Shown: in pieces, positions 17,473-28,069 of the stretch
Numbering within the stretch: the stretch's first letter is position 1
How the letters are laid out: every line of letters begins with the position of its first letter
From: Kiritimatiellia bacterium
Lineage (GTDB): Bacteria; Verrucomicrobiota; Kiritimatiellia; UBA8416; YA12-FULL-48-11
DNA: 64,000 nt
Assembly: GCA_028716365.1 (NCBI GenBank)
Contig: JAQUPZ010000004.1
Coordinates: forward strand, 372,001 to 436,000
Reading direction: 5' to 3'
Program-made: the position numbers and the translations under genes
The notes under the pieces: generated by a model
What the model was told of the DNA's origin: nothing
Seen by the model: the letters and a program-made list of their open reading frames with translations, nothing else
Databases searched by the model: none

Positions 17473-18822
17473 ATGAAGACATCTTATAAAATCAATTACC
17501 CCCTAACCCGCCGGCAGTTTCTGAAAAGTTCAGCTGTTCTTGCCGCTTTCCCTTTTATCATCCCCTCTTCCGTACTTGGCGCTGATGGGCAGATCGCGCC
17601 GAGCAACAGGATCAACCTGGGATTCATTGGAGTCGGCGGACAGGGTACCGGTCACCTCAGCAATACATTCCGTGACGATATACAAACTATGGCCATATGT
17701 GATGTGGATGCTGATCACAGGGCAAGAGCGCTTGACAAGGTAACCAAGATATATGCCGAAAAAAAGACCAGTGGTAAATATAAAGGTTGTGACACATACA
17801 GCGATTTTCGCGAATTGCTTGCAAGGGATGATATTGATGCCGTGCTTATTGCGGCACCTGATCACTGGCATGCACTGCTTTCCATTGCGGCCATGAAATC
17901 AGGAAAAGACGTCTACTGTGAAAAGCCGCATTCTCATATTATTGGCGATGGACGGGTTGTTTGCGAAACGGCAGAACATTATGGACGGGTGTTCCAGACC
18001 GGCAGTCAGGAACGTTCGGGAACAGGTCGCATCGGGTGCGAACTTGTTAGAAATGGTTTCATCGGGAAAGTACATACAATTCGAACCTGGCTACCAACGA
18101 ATAATCATGAAGGCGGACCTAAAAATGCAATACCCGAACCAATACCGGAAGGCTTCAATTACGATATGTGGCTCGGACCAGCGCCATGGGCCCCCTATCA
18201 TTCTGCGCGTTGTCATCGTAACTTCCGGTGGCATACGGATTATTCCGACGGCGAAATAACTGACCGTGGAGCCCATGTCAACGATTTGGCGATGTGGGGT
18301 AATGGCACCGATAGAACAGGTCCCATCGAAATTGAAGCAAGCGGCGAAATTCCACCTGACGGACTGTACAATACCCCGGTAAAATTCAACATCAATTACA
18401 AATTTGCAAATGGTGTACGAATGATTTGTACCAGCGACGACGCAAGGGATGAGGGCATGGCAGGCCAACGTGGAATCAAGTTCGAGGGTAACAAAGGATG
18501 GTTATTTATCGAAGTCCATGGAGGCACCCTGACGGCAAGTAATCCTTCAATTCTCAGGGAGAGCATTCCTGCCGATGGAATTCATCTGCACAAAAGCGTT
18601 GGCACTCATTTTGGCGACTGGCTTAACAGTATCCGGACAAGAACAGAAACAGTTGCACACGCAGAAGCCGGTCACAGGACAAGCAGTTTATGCCACCTGG
18701 CTCTGATAGCAATACTTCTGGGAAGAAAACTTAAGTGGGATCCGGACCGGGAGATATTCCTGAACGATTACTCAGCCAATCAGATGGTTTCCCGTCCTTC
18801 CCGCAGTCCATGGAAAATCTGA
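17473..18822 (+). CDS. Tat-exported Gfo/Idh/MocA family oxidoreductase
   Basis: A 449-residue protein. The Tat signal is TRRQFLKSSAVLAAFPFIIPS. Then come the Rossmann motif GFIGVGGQGTGHL, a CEKPHSH catalytic loop, and a C-terminal motif DRGAHVND in place of the usual DMGxH..D. The NYDMWLGPAPWAPYH segment is shared with the 724-1986 protein, so both belong to the secreted PVC-type subgroup. The ATG at 17473 follows GGAGGT at eight bases; a TTG 15 bases upstream is not needed. Substrate unknown, probably a sugar or glycoside. The gene converges on the next with only 12 bases between stops. Confidence 0.88.
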   Translation: MKTSYKINYPLTRRQFLKSSAVLAAFPFIIPSSVLGADGQIAPSNRINLGFIGVGGQGTGHLSNTFRDDIQTMAICDVDADHRARALDKVTKIYAEKKTSGKYKGCDTYSDFRELLARDDIDAVLIAAPDHWHALLSIAAMKSGKDVYCEKPHSHIIGDGRVVCETAEHYGRVFQTGSQERSGTGRIGCELVRNGFIGKVHTIRTWLPTNNHEGGPKNAIPEPIPEGFNYDMWLGPAPWAPYHSARCHRNFRWHTDYSDGEITDRGAHVNDLAMWGNGTDRTGPIEIEASGEIPPDGLYNTPVKFNINYKFANGVRMICTSDDARDEGMAGQRGIKFEGNKGWLFIEVHGGTLTASNPSILRESIPADGIHLHKSVGTHFGDWLNSIRTRTETVAHAEAGHRTSSLCHLALIAILLGRKLKWDPDREIFLNDYSANQMVSRPSRSPWKI

Positions 18823-18834
18823 TTACAGGATCAA

Positions 18835-19443
18835 TTATCTGGCCTGTTTAGAAGGGGTAACACCCATCCCTCGCAGAATCTTTTCCATTAACTTGAGATT
18901 GTCGGGTGAATTAACGACAAGCATCTTGCCTGTGGCGCCAACATATGTAGCAGAAGAGCCTTCGGGGAATTTTACGCCGAGTTCTTCCAGAAATTTTTTT
19001 GCGCCTTTCTTCCTGATATCACCGGATATTGTGAGGGGTATGCCATAGCTTCTGGCAATTCTTTCCGTTTCGCCGGACACCTCCTGTCCGCCAACCATTA
19101 CTACACTGCCTGTTACCGTATACCTGGTTCCGGTGCTTTTTGTAACAATATTCAACAGTTGAAAAAGTAGTATATTCTTGGCAGATAGATTAACCTTTTT
19201 TTCTTTCTCCTCTGGCGTCAGGCTGATAACCAGATTAATCCCTTTTACACCTGAAGCATGTGTAGCGTCATTCTTTCTGCTGGAATCAGCAATGGTATTA
19301 TAGACATCTTCCAATCGCATATTCCTGAAATCGACTTCCGGAATAACGATATTTTTAAGTTTGGACCATATAACATCTTCATCGGCCGTAAATGCTAGAA
19401 TTGATGAAAATAGAAACACAAACAATAAAGATATTATTTTCAT
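18835..19443 (-). CDS. Small exported protein with secretin N-domain-like (STN-like) segments
   Basis: A 202-residue protein with a signal peptide (MKIISLLFVFLFSSILAFTA). The mature part shows IPEVDFRNMRLEDVYNTIADSSRK, the beta-alpha pattern of short secretin/TonB N-terminal domains, a second stretch GINLVISL...VNLSAKNILLFQLLNIVTKSTG, and a C-terminal KMLVVNSPDNLKLMEKIL that resembles N-domain repeats of GspD/PilQ. No secretin barrel follows. It may be a periplasmic adaptor or a stand-alone N-domain protein of the kind common in PVC genomes. AAAGG lies seven bases before the ATG. Confidence 0.65.
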   Translation of the reverse strand: MKIISLLFVFLFSSILAFTADEDVIWSKLKNIVIPEVDFRNMRLEDVYNTIADSSRKNDATHASGVKGINLVISLTPEEKEKKVNLSAKNILLFQLLNIVTKSTGTRYTVTGSVVMVGGQEVSGETERIARSYGIPLTISGDIRKKGAKKFLEELGVKFPEGSSATYVGATGKMLVVNSPDNLKLMEKILRGMGVTPSKQAR

Positions 19444-19554
19444 GACTGACCTTTCAATTAGTTTAGCAGATATTCAGCTTTCTTGTCACAGCCAAACATA
19501 CTTATCGCATTAGAAAGTTTCATTAAGACCATCCCAATCCGACGGGAACCATAA

Positions 19555-20337
19555 TCAGCATTCAACAAGATCGCTTGCCCTGTCGCTGTATGCAAGCTTG
19601 ACATCAATTCCGGGAAAACCACGATTGGCCAGTATTGCCCGGGCAGACTTGAGCGCAAGGTCCGGTTTATTACATTCACTACTGAGGTGGGCAAGGATTA
19701 CCGTCTTAAGTGACGGTCCGGCAATATCTGACAGGAGTTGACATGCCTGTTCATTGGAAAGATGCCCCTGCCATCCGGTAATCCGCTGTTTTAATGACCA
19801 TGGACGGGCGGAATCTTTTAATAACGGTTCATCATGGTTGGATTCTATGATTACAACCTGGCAGTTCTTCAGTTTCGTCCTAATAAGTTCAGTAGGCATA
19901 CCCATATCAGTGACAATTCCGACACGTGAATTACCAGAGGAAATCACAAATCCCACGGGATCATAAGCATCATGCGGAACGGAAAAAGGTTCAATTTTCA
20001 AATCTCCGATTAAGAACGGTTCACCTGTACTGAATACTTTCCATGGCAGATCCTTCAGTTTATCATTCCTGCTTATTCCATCGACCGTTCCCGAGTTCGC
20101 ATACAGATCTGCGCCAAGCCGGCGATGCATTGCCCCAAGCGATGAAACATGGTCATCATGTTCATGAGTAATGCAAATAGCTTTAACGTTTTTCACATCA
20201 GCGCCAATTGCCTCTAGGCGGTTTAATGTTTCACGACAGCTAAGCCCTGCATCCACAAGTATTGCAGTCTGGCGTGAAGCAACATAGGCGCAGTTGCCGG
20301 AACTTCCGCTGACAATAACACAAATCTTCAAGCTCAT
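19555..20337 (-). CDS. MBL-fold metallo-hydrolase, WalJ/YycJ-like
   Basis: A 260-residue metallo-beta-lactamase-fold protein. The N-terminus CVIVSGSSGNCAYVAS and the metal motif THEHDDHVSSLGAMHRRLG match the WalJ/YycJ branch, thought to be a nuclease-type hydrolase. Further metal-ligand regions are VGIVTDMGMPTE and SNHDE. Usual length for the family. It is divergent from rpoN (86 bases between starts) and lacks an obvious Shine-Dalgarno. Confidence 0.85.
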   Translation of the reverse strand: MSLKICVIVSGSSGNCAYVASRQTAILVDAGLSCRETLNRLEAIGADVKNVKAICITHEHDDHVSSLGAMHRRLGADLYANSGTVDGISRNDKLKDLPWKVFSTGEPFLIGDLKIEPFSVPHDAYDPVGFVISSGNSRVGIVTDMGMPTELIRTKLKNCQVVIIESNHDEPLLKDSARPWSLKQRITGWQGHLSNEQACQLLSDIAGPSLKTVILAHLSSECNKPDLALKSARAILANRGFPGIDVKLAYSDRASDLVEC

Positions 20338-20422
20338 ATTTCAAAGACAAAACAGTGACAATTTTCTTGAGAAATCTCCCCTAACAGTTAAAGTAATTAC
20401 ATATAGATTTGGAACATATCGG

Positions 20423-21856
20423 ATGCAAAGTCAAACGCTATCACTTGCACAGCGACAACAGCTCCAGATGGTGCTGGCGCCACAACTCCGTCAGTCGCTG
20501 GAAATGCTCCAACTTCCTATTCTCGAACTGAGGGCAATGATCCAGCAGGAAATCGAAAAGAACCCGACGCTTGAGGAATCTCCAGCCGAAACTGAAGCCG
20601 ATGAGACCCCGCAAGCCACGTCCGAAAACACCAATGAAATCAAAGAACTGGACTTTGATAAAGAATTCCAGGCCCTTGCCAAACTCGACGATGAATGGCG
20701 TGACTATTTCTTTCAAGACCGCGAAAATCGGCCATATACTTCAGATGACGCTGAAAAACGCCAGTTTTTCATGGATTCCCTTCCGCAGAAGGAATCCCTT
20801 CAGGAACACCTTATCAACCAGCTTAATCTTGCCGGTTTACCCGAAAACGACAGACAGATCGGTGAATTGATTATAGGAAGCATCAACGATGACGGTTATG
20901 TGACAGGTTCGCTTGAAGAACTGGCCGTATCCGCCGGAACCGACATACATCACCTAGAGGACATTCTGTCACTCATACAGGATTTTCACCCAACAGGTAT
21001 TGCCGCAAGAGACCTGAAAGAATGCCTTCTTATCCAGCTTGAAAGAACCGGCATCAAGAAACCACTTGCCGAAACCATAGTACGTGAACATCTGGATAAA
21101 TTGGGTGGTAAAAAATTTACCGATCTCGCAAAAGCACTGAAAGTATCTGTCGAAGAGGTACAGCAAGCCGCCAAGCTCATTTCAACTTTGGATCCAAAGC
21201 CCGGCAGAATCTATAGCGGTGATGTTGCTACCTATATTCTAGCGGAAATCGTCGTTCAGAAAATCAATGGCGAGTATGTAATCGTCCTGAATGATGATCA
21301 ACTTCCCCATCTCAGGATCAGCAAGAACTACATCGACATCCTGAAGGACAAAGCAACCACGCCGGAAGTCAAGAGTTACATCCGCGAGCGCATAAGATCG
21401 AGCGCATTCATGATCAAGAGCATCCACCAGCGTCAGAAGACAATTTACAGGATCGCTGCAGAAATAGTAAAGACGCAGACAGGTTTCCTTGATCACGGTA
21501 TCTCAAGCCTGAAACCTCTCACAATGGCCGAGGTTGCATTAGTGGTGGGTGTACACGAAACCACCGTCAGTCGCGCAGTTTCAGGTAAATACATGCAGAC
21601 CCCGAACGGTATTTTTGAAATGAAATACTTCTTTACACCCGGCATAACCACAGCAGATGGCAGGGAAATATCCAATAAAACCGTAAAGGATATTATCGCC
21701 GGATTAGTGGCCAATGAAGATCCGGACAAACCGCTCTCAGATCAGGAAATCATGGAAAAACTCAAGGAACAGGGCATTAACATCGCACGCCGCACAATCG
21801 CAAAATACCGCCTGGTTCTCCGTATTCCCCCATCCCATCTGCGAAAAAGTTATTAA
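20423..21856 (+). CDS. rpoN: RNA polymerase sigma-54 factor
   Basis: A 477-residue alternative sigma factor that needs AAA+ activators and recognises -24/-12 promoters. The start MQSQTLSLAQRQQLQMVLAPQLRQSLEMLQLP is the glutamine-rich activator-interacting region I. The C-terminal DNA-binding part has the helix-turn-helix AEVALVVGVHETTVSRAV and the RpoN box ARRTIAKYR. The upstream extension to 20294 is not homologous and overlaps walJ, so I start at 20423. No sigma-54 activator gene is in the window. Confidence 0.96.
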   Translation: MQSQTLSLAQRQQLQMVLAPQLRQSLEMLQLPILELRAMIQQEIEKNPTLEESPAETEADETPQATSENTNEIKELDFDKEFQALAKLDDEWRDYFFQDRENRPYTSDDAEKRQFFMDSLPQKESLQEHLINQLNLAGLPENDRQIGELIIGSINDDGYVTGSLEELAVSAGTDIHHLEDILSLIQDFHPTGIAARDLKECLLIQLERTGIKKPLAETIVREHLDKLGGKKFTDLAKALKVSVEEVQQAAKLISTLDPKPGRIYSGDVATYILAEIVVQKINGEYVIVLNDDQLPHLRISKNYIDILKDKATTPEVKSYIRERIRSSAFMIKSIHQRQKTIYRIAAEIVKTQTGFLDHGISSLKPLTMAEVALVVGVHETTVSRAVSGKYMQTPNGIFEMKYFFTPGITTADGREISNKTVKDIIAGLVANEDPDKPLSDQEIMEKLKEQGINIARRTIAKYRLVLRIPPSHLRKSY

Positions 21857-21898
21857 TACGGCAAAATCTTTTTTGCGGAATCATAAAGGGCTTCCTGT

Positions 21899-21904
21899 TA
21901 TACT
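21899..21904 (+). promoter_or_regulatory. Candidate -10 element just before mfd
   Basis: TATACT ends eleven bases before the mfd ATG at 21916, and no Shine-Dalgarno is visible. If used, it would give a leader of about five bases, effectively leaderless. The gap to rpoN is only 59 bases, so readthrough from rpoN is the alternative. Confidence 0.3.
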
Positions 21905-21915
21905 TGAACTTTATC

Positions 21916-24900
21916 ATGGAATCAGAACTCATTGTCAAAAAATTAGCACCGTATTTCAAAGACTTATTCAAGAAGTCACAAAGGATCCACATACCATCCA
22001 TCCCCCGTGCGGGCGAAGCCGCCATGCTCTGGGCCTTGTTCAAATCATCTAAAGCGACAATTGCCTGGATCGCAGAAGGCCAGAACTCGCTTGAAATCAT
22101 GCACCGCAACATGCTGACACTTTCGCCCGGAACAGATAACAATCTTCTGTATTATCCTGCCCGCGAAATGATTTCCCACCAGAAAGCCGCAGAAGAACCC
22201 GACATATCAGGGAATCGGCTTGAAGTTCTATTGAAAATAAGTCATGCCACCTATACTGAACATAAACAAATCACACACCACCACATCATCACCACATGTA
22301 TACAGGCCTTAATGCAGAAAGTAATCGGCCCGAAAGAAATGCGATCTCATACAATCACGCTAACCGTCCAAAAAGACATGGAACTCGATGAAGTCATTGA
22401 CCTCCTCGAGAAAGCAGGTTACCGCTTCAACCCGGAGGTACAGGATAAATGTACCGCATCACTGAAAGGCGGACTGCTTGATCTCTGGCCGCCAACCGAA
22501 ACATGGCCGTTCCGCGTTGAATTTGCCGGGTCCACAGTGGAATCCATCCGGTCATTTGATCCGGTAAATCAACGATCAAGAGGCAAGATAGAAACATTAA
22601 TCATTCCACCTGCAAATGACTGGTCGCTCCCCATGAGAGGAAACAACAGTCTGCTCTCTCACATGCCAAATGATACGATCTTTGTCTGGTCCGACGCTGG
22701 TAATATCCGCGAACATGCAAAAATCTACGAAGAAACAGCAATAGAATCACACGCAAAGGACACAATCATATCATTCGATGCCATCGAAGCATCCGTGATG
22801 GACATCAAGGATGTAAGACAAATCATGGTCGGACTGGATACCGACGAAAGTGAAACTACCGCGTATACTGGACTTCCAGACTTCAGCCCTGTCGGGATAA
22901 CATACCGTTTCAGGCAGGATATTTTCCAACCGGATTTAATGGAAGAATCCAGGCGAAAACTTTTGTCCGATCTCAGCGATAAAGCTGAACATGGCTATAC
23001 CATTATTATTTATCTCGATACACCCGGTTCACTCGAACATCACAGAAAACTCATAGAGAAAAACCGTTTCTCAATGATCACCACGGAAACAGGAGTCCTC
23101 ACTGAAGGATTTATCTCTGACGCATTGAAGCTGGTTCTTGTTTCCGAATCCGACCTCTATGGTACGCACAAAACACACAGCAGACGTTATGATCCATCTT
23201 CCATACGAACCGGCCCTGAAAGAATGGCCGGCATGCGGGTCAGCGAATTGACCGATATCGAACCCGGTGACCTCGTTGTACATACCGATCACGGAATAGG
23301 AAAATATCGCGGTCTGAACGAAATACGGGTTAATGGCGAACTGCAGGAAGTACTCACCATTGAATATGCTGATAAGGCAAAACTTCATGTACCGGTTTCA
23401 CAGGCTCACCTGCTGAGCCGTTATGTGGGAATTTCACGCCGCAATGTAAAACTCCATACCCTCGGGGGGAAAGGCTGGTCACGCGAAAAGGCATCCGCTG
23501 AACACTCGATAGCTGATCTTGCAGCATCTTTACTTGAAACCCAGGCACAGAGAAGCCTGCTGGAAGGTCACGCCTTTCCGAACGATACACCGTGGCAATA
23601 CGAATTTGAAGCGTCCTTTCCATATGTTGAAACTCAAGATCAACAAAAGGTGATTTCAGACGTAAAGCAGGACATGCAGTCCAGGCGGCCAATGGACCGG
23701 CTCGTCTGCGGTGACGCAGGTTACGGTAAAACCGAAGTTGCCATGCGGGCCGCGTTCAAGGCCGTAATGGATGCGAGGCAGGTTGCCGTACTCGTTCCGA
23801 CTACCGTCCTTGCACAACAACATTTCCAGACATTCACCGAGAGAATGGCCCCTTATCCCATCCGCGTTGAGATGCTCAGCCGGTTCTGCGCCCACAACAA
23901 ACATGTCCAGATCGTCAAGGCCATTGCCGAAGGGAAAGTTGATATAGTCATAGGTACCCATTCACTTCTGCAACCGGATATCACATTCAAGAACCTTGGA
24001 CTGGTCATCGTTGACGAAGAACAGAGATTCGGGGTTGCCCACAAAGAGAAATTCAAGCAGATGAGGCGGCTGGTTGATATCCTCACGCTTACGGCCACCC
24101 CAATCCCCAGAACACTCTACATGAGCATGACCGGTGCAAGGGACATGAGCCTCCTCCAGACCCCGCCGCGCGAACGCATGGCGATCGAAACAATTCTGGC
24201 AAAGAACACAGACGAAGTAGTACGTGAAGCAATTCTTCGGGAAATAAACCGTGATGGGCAGGTCTTTTATCTTCATAACCGCGTTATGACTATTGAACAT
24301 GTGCGACAAAGACTTGAACAGATTGTACCTGAAGCACGTATTGCTGTCGCGCACGGCCAGATGGCATCGAGAGAACTCGCGTCAGTTATGCAGGCGTTTG
24401 TTGAAGGCGAAATCAATATACTTCTCTGTACCACCATAATTGAGAGCGGCATGGACATTCCCAGGGCCAATACAATCCTTATAGATCGTGCCGACCGTTT
24501 CGGGATGGCAGACCTGTACCAGCTCCGCGGACGTGTTGGACGATCAAGTCACAAGGCTTATGCCTATCTGCTTATTCCGTCCCATGGTTATATTGACTTC
24601 GATGCCAGAAAACGCATTGGCGCGGTGAAGAAATATTCAGGTTTGAGCGCCGGTTTCAATATTGCCCTGCGGGACCTTGAAATAAGAGGCGCTGGAAACC
24701 TTCTGGGCGCTGAACAGAGCGGACACATAACAGCAATAGGGTTCGGTCTTTATTGTCAGCTACTTCGCAGATCAGTTGCACAGCTCAAGAAGGAACCTGT
24801 ACCTCCTGTCATTGATGTTGACTTGCGCCTGGATTTTATTCGTCTCACCAGTGATTCGACAGTCACCGATAATTCCGCCGTAATTCCCTATGAATATATT

Positions 24901-25221
24901 GAAGATGAAAAACTGAGAATAGGTGTCTACAGAAGAATTGCAGAGACGTGTACCATCAATGAAATCACCGGTCTGCGGGAAGAATTTACCGACAGGTTTG
25001 GAGCCATTCCACCTCCCCTCAACCGGCTTCTGAAAATGGCCGCGATCAGAATTATCTGCGCCAAACACCAAATCAAATCTGCAGAAACGCGCGAAGACAA
25101 GTTAATGATGATGCGAAACAATGACTACCTGATGATCAACCACCATTTCCCGAGGCTAACTGGCGCAACTCCTGACACAAAACTGGACGAGATCATCAAT
25201 ATTATGAATTCGCTATGTTAA
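21916..25221 (+). CDS. mfd: Transcription-repair coupling factor
   Basis: A 1,101-residue superfamily-2 translocase that removes stalled RNA polymerase and recruits UvrA. The UvrB-homology region is N-terminal; the RNA polymerase interacting domain begins near ELTDIEPGDLVVHTDHGIGKYRG; the motor has Walker A CGDAGYGKTEVAMRA, the DEEQRFGV box, TATPIPRTLYMS, and the QLRGRVGR motif VI. The TRCF C-terminal domain is present. I use the ATG at 21916; a TTG start 12 bases upstream would overlap the -10-like element. Confidence 0.95.
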   Translation: MESELIVKKLAPYFKDLFKKSQRIHIPSIPRAGEAAMLWALFKSSKATIAWIAEGQNSLEIMHRNMLTLSPGTDNNLLYYPAREMISHQKAAEEPDISGNRLEVLLKISHATYTEHKQITHHHIITTCIQALMQKVIGPKEMRSHTITLTVQKDMELDEVIDLLEKAGYRFNPEVQDKCTASLKGGLLDLWPPTETWPFRVEFAGSTVESIRSFDPVNQRSRGKIETLIIPPANDWSLPMRGNNSLLSHMPNDTIFVWSDAGNIREHAKIYEETAIESHAKDTIISFDAIEASVMDIKDVRQIMVGLDTDESETTAYTGLPDFSPVGITYRFRQDIFQPDLMEESRRKLLSDLSDKAEHGYTIIIYLDTPGSLEHHRKLIEKNRFSMITTETGVLTEGFISDALKLVLVSESDLYGTHKTHSRRYDPSSIRTGPERMAGMRVSELTDIEPGDLVVHTDHGIGKYRGLNEIRVNGELQEVLTIEYADKAKLHVPVSQAHLLSRYVGISRRNVKLHTLGGKGWSREKASAEHSIADLAASLLETQAQRSLLEGHAFPNDTPWQYEFEASFPYVETQDQQKVISDVKQDMQSRRPMDRLVCGDAGYGKTEVAMRAAFKAVMDARQVAVLVPTTVLAQQHFQTFTERMAPYPIRVEMLSRFCAHNKHVQIVKAIAEGKVDIVIGTHSLLQPDITFKNLGLVIVDEEQRFGVAHKEKFKQMRRLVDILTLTATPIPRTLYMSMTGARDMSLLQTPPRERMAIETILAKNTDEVVREAILREINRDGQVFYLHNRVMTIEHVRQRLEQIVPEARIAVAHGQMASRELASVMQAFVEGEINILLCTTIIESGMDIPRANTILIDRADRFGMADLYQLRGRVGRSSHKAYAYLLIPSHGYIDFDARKRIGAVKKYSGLSAGFNIALRDLEIRGAGNLLGAEQSGHITAIGFGLYCQLLRRSVAQLKKEPVPPVIDVDLRLDFIRLTSDSTVTDNSAVIPYEYIEDEKLRIGVYRRIAETCTINEITGLREEFTDRFGAIPPPLNRLLKMAAIRIICAKHQIKSAETREDKLMMMRNNDYLMINHHFPRLTGATPDTKLDEIINIMNSLC

Positions 25222-25269
25222 TTTCCATCTTACCGCAATTAGCGTCTAAATCCCGCATGTATCGACAGA

Positions 25270-27870
25270 TTAATCAATAACCAGTTTGCCATCCTTTGAA
25301 TCGATGGTGACCGTTACACCATCTGAAACCTTACCGGATATTATAAGTCGTGCGACCGGAGTTTCAATTTCGCGCTGGATAAACCGTTTCAACGGTCTGG
25401 CACCATATACAGGGTCGTAAGCAGAATTAGCTATGAATTCACGCGCCTGTGCTGTGAGCTTCAGATTCATCCCACGTTCGCTCAAGCGCTTTCTGAAATC
25501 CTCCATCTGCAAGTCAACGATCTTTGTAATCTCCTCAAGCATTAGAGGTTTAAACAATACAACATCATCGACACGGTTCAGGAATTCGGGACGGAAGTTC
25601 GTTTTCAGTTCATCCATTATCCGCCTGCGGACATCTTCTCGAATATGTCCCTTGTTGTCTATTCCTTCGAGAAGATGCGGTGAACCTATATTGCTCGTCA
25701 TGACAACAATTGTATTTTTGAAATTAACTGTACGTCCATGAGAGTCAGTCAGCCGGCCGTCTTCCAGTATCTGCAGCAGAATATTAAAAACATCAGGATG
25801 TGCCTTCTCGATTTCATCAAAAAGGATCACACTGTAAGGCTTCCTTCGTACAGCCTCGGTTAACTGTCCGCCCTCCTCGAAACCAATATAACCAGGCGGC
25901 GCACCTACCATACGTGAAACCGTGTGTTTTTCCATGTACTCACTCATGTCAATTCGCACCATGTTCTCTTCAGAATCGAAGAGCGATGCCGCCAGGGTCC
26001 TCGCAAGTTCGGTCTTTCCGACACCGGTGGGGCCGAGGAAAATAAACGAACCTATCGGACGGTGTGGATTCTTAATTCCTGCCCTGGCGCGAAGAACGGC
26101 ATCAGCAACAGCCTGTACAGCTTCGTCCTGGCCGATAACCCGTTCGTGGAGAACCTGGTCAAGCTTCATAAGTTTTTCGCGTTCACCTTCAAGAAGCCTG
26201 GTGAGCGGAATTCCCGTCCAGCGCGAAACAACCTCGGCTATCTCTTCCTCTGAAACCTCCTCACGAAGCATCGGTGCAGATGCTTTCTTGCCTTTTGTAA
26301 CATCCTGTTGTTCCGCCAGCTTATTCTCCAATTCAGGGATCACTCCATGCCGGAGTTTTGCAACACGTTCAAGGTCATAACCGCGTTCCGCTTCTTCGCT
26401 TTCGCGACGTGCCTGTTCAAGCTTCTGCCTGATCTCGCGAACTTTCTGAATAGCTTTTTTCTCTTTCTCCCACTGGGCCTTCATGGTGTTTGCCTGGGCC
26501 TTTAGATCAGCGAGATCTTTCCGAAGGTCCTTCAATCGGTCCTTGCTTGCCTTGTCACTTTCTTTCCTAAGTGCAGTTTCCTCAATCTCCATACGCATGA
26601 CCTTGCGGGTTATCTCATCAAGTTCGGAAGGCATGGAGTCAATTTCCGTTCGGATAGACGCACAAGCCTCATCCATAAGGTCTATGGCCTTGTCCGGCAG
26701 AAAACGGTCACTGATGTAACGGTCTGACAATACGGCAGATGACACCAGTGCCGCATCCTGGATACGAACACCGTGATGCACCTCGAATCGTTCCTTAAGC
26801 CCTCGCAGAATAGAAATCGTGTCTTCAACAGATGGCGCATCTACAACAATCGGCTGAAAACGACGTTCCAGGGCCGCGTCTTTTTCAATATATTTTCTGT
26901 ATTCATCCAGTGTCGTAGCACCGATACAATGCAATTCGCCGCGGGCAAGCATCGGCTTGAGCATATTTCCGGCATCAGACGATCCTTCCGTCTTTCCTGC
27001 CCCGACAATTGTATGTACTTCATCAATAAAAAGAATGATTCTGCCTTCGGCAGATTTTATTTCCGTCAGCACAGCCTTCAACCGCTCCTCGAATTCACCC
27101 CTGTACTTTGCGCCGGCCATCAACGCAGTCATATCCAGCGCGAAAATAGTGTGATCTTTCAATCCTTCCGGCACATCACCGCGCAGAATACGGTGTGCAA
27201 GCCCTTCAACTATTGCTGTTTTGCCGACACCGGGCTCCCCTATGAGTACGGGATTGTTTTTGGTCTTGCGTGATAGAATGCGGATTACGCTTCTGATTTC
27301 AGTATCACGCCCTATGACCGGATCCAATTTCCCTGCTTTCGCCATGGCAACGAGATCCGAGCCGTATTTTTTGAGCGCTTCATACGAACCTTCAGGATTG
27401 GCGGATGTAACCCGCTGATTACCTCGAATTTCTTTCATCTCCTGGAGAATACGATTACGATCTATTGAAAATTCACTTAATAACTTTCCCGCGAAAGTAC
27501 CCTTACCTTCATCAATAATCGCAAGAAACAGATGTTCAACGGATATATAGTCGTCTTTTAACCTTGCGGCTTCATCACCGGCTTTCACGAGGAGACGATT
27601 GAAACGGTTGGTAACATAAACTTTACCAGCTTCCACAGCACCGCCGCTTACATGCGGCCGACGGTCTAGTTCTTCTTCAACCCTGGCTTTGATTGTAGCC
27701 AGGGGTGTGCCAATCCGTTCGACAAGTTGAGGGACAAGGCCGTCAGACTGCTCAAGCAGGGCAATCAGGAGATGTTCCCCATCAAGCTCCTGGTGACCAG
27801 ACCTAACCGCCTTTACTCGAGCAACTTGCAGGGCTTCCTGCGCCTTCTGTGTTAATTTACTCAAATCCAT
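25270..27870 (-). CDS. clpB: ATP-dependent chaperone ClpB
   Basis: An 866-residue disaggregase. In order: Clp_N double repeat (residues 1-150), first AAA+ module (Walker [14 protein letters not shown], Walker [12 protein letters not shown]), a long coiled-coil middle domain (about 405-530), second AAA+ module (Walker [14 protein letters not shown]) and the ClpB small domain. The ATG at 27870 follows GAGAGGAAT and gives the normal ClpB N-terminus [14 protein letters not shown]. It is convergent with mfd. I see no clear CIRCE element or heat-shock promoter upstream. Confidence 0.96.
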   Translation of the reverse strand: MDLSKLTQKAQEALQVARVKAVRSGHQELDGEHLLIALLEQSDGLVPQLVERIGTPLATIKARVEEELDRRPHVSGGAVEAGKVYVTNRFNRLLVKAGDEAARLKDDYISVEHLFLAIIDEGKGTFAGKLLSEFSIDRNRILQEMKEIRGNQRVTSANPEGSYEALKKYGSDLVAMAKAGKLDPVIGRDTEIRSVIRILSRKTKNNPVLIGEPGVGKTAIVEGLAHRILRGDVPEGLKDHTIFALDMTALMAGAKYRGEFEERLKAVLTEIKSAEGRIILFIDEVHTIVGAGKTEGSSDAGNMLKPMLARGELHCIGATTLDEYRKYIEKDAALERRFQPIVVDAPSVEDTISILRGLKERFEVHHGVRIQDAALVSSAVLSDRYISDRFLPDKAIDLMDEACASIRTEIDSMPSELDEITRKVMRMEIEETALRKESDKASKDRLKDLRKDLADLKAQANTMKAQWEKEKKAIQKVREIRQKLEQARRESEEAERGYDLERVAKLRHGVIPELENKLAEQQDVTKGKKASAPMLREEVSEEEIAEVVSRWTGIPLTRLLEGEREKLMKLDQVLHERVIGQDEAVQAVADAVLRARAGIKNPHRPIGSFIFLGPTGVGKTELARTLAASLFDSEENMVRIDMSEYMEKHTVSRMVGAPPGYIGFEEGGQLTEAVRRKPYSVILFDEIEKAHPDVFNILLQILEDGRLTDSHGRTVNFKNTIVVMTSNIGSPHLLEGIDNKGHIREDVRRRIMDELKTNFRPEFLNRVDDVVLFKPLMLEEITKIVDLQMEDFRKRLSERGMNLKLTAQAREFIANSAYDPVYGARPLKRFIQREIETPVARLIISGKVSDGVTVTIDSKDGKLVID

Positions 27871-28069
27871 GTAATTCCTCTCATTCACCAAACATAAATA
27901 AATTGTGTTATTAAAAACAAACACCATTCAAGCATCCACTGTGCCATATGGTTTGGGTAGGATGCTAGAAGTCTTAATTTGTTGTTAAATATGAATATTT
28001 TTGACATAAGGACATGAATTTCGGATAATGTACTGAGTCATATGTATTCATAAAGAGTCATATTGTCTC
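27871..28069. other. AT-rich intergenic region upstream of clpB
   Basis: About 200 bases with no supportable gene, which with 28070-28230 forms the longest gap in the window. It holds the clpB leader and presumably its promoter; I could not pick a convincing -35/-10 pair. The only structured element is the 9-base direct repeat listed separately. Confidence 0.5.
28035..28063. repeat. Pair of 9-bp direct repeats 20 bp apart
   Basis: GAGTCATAT occurs at 28035-28043 and again at 28055-28063. The 20-base period is close to two helical turns, a spacing seen for paired activator sites. It lies about 165-195 bases upstream of the clpB start, which is far for direct promoter control, and could be chance in this AT-rich stretch. 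Confidence 0.4.

Noticed and set aside
28035..28063. Start of a CRISPR-like array
   Set aside because: Only two 9-base units, no further copies, no cas genes.
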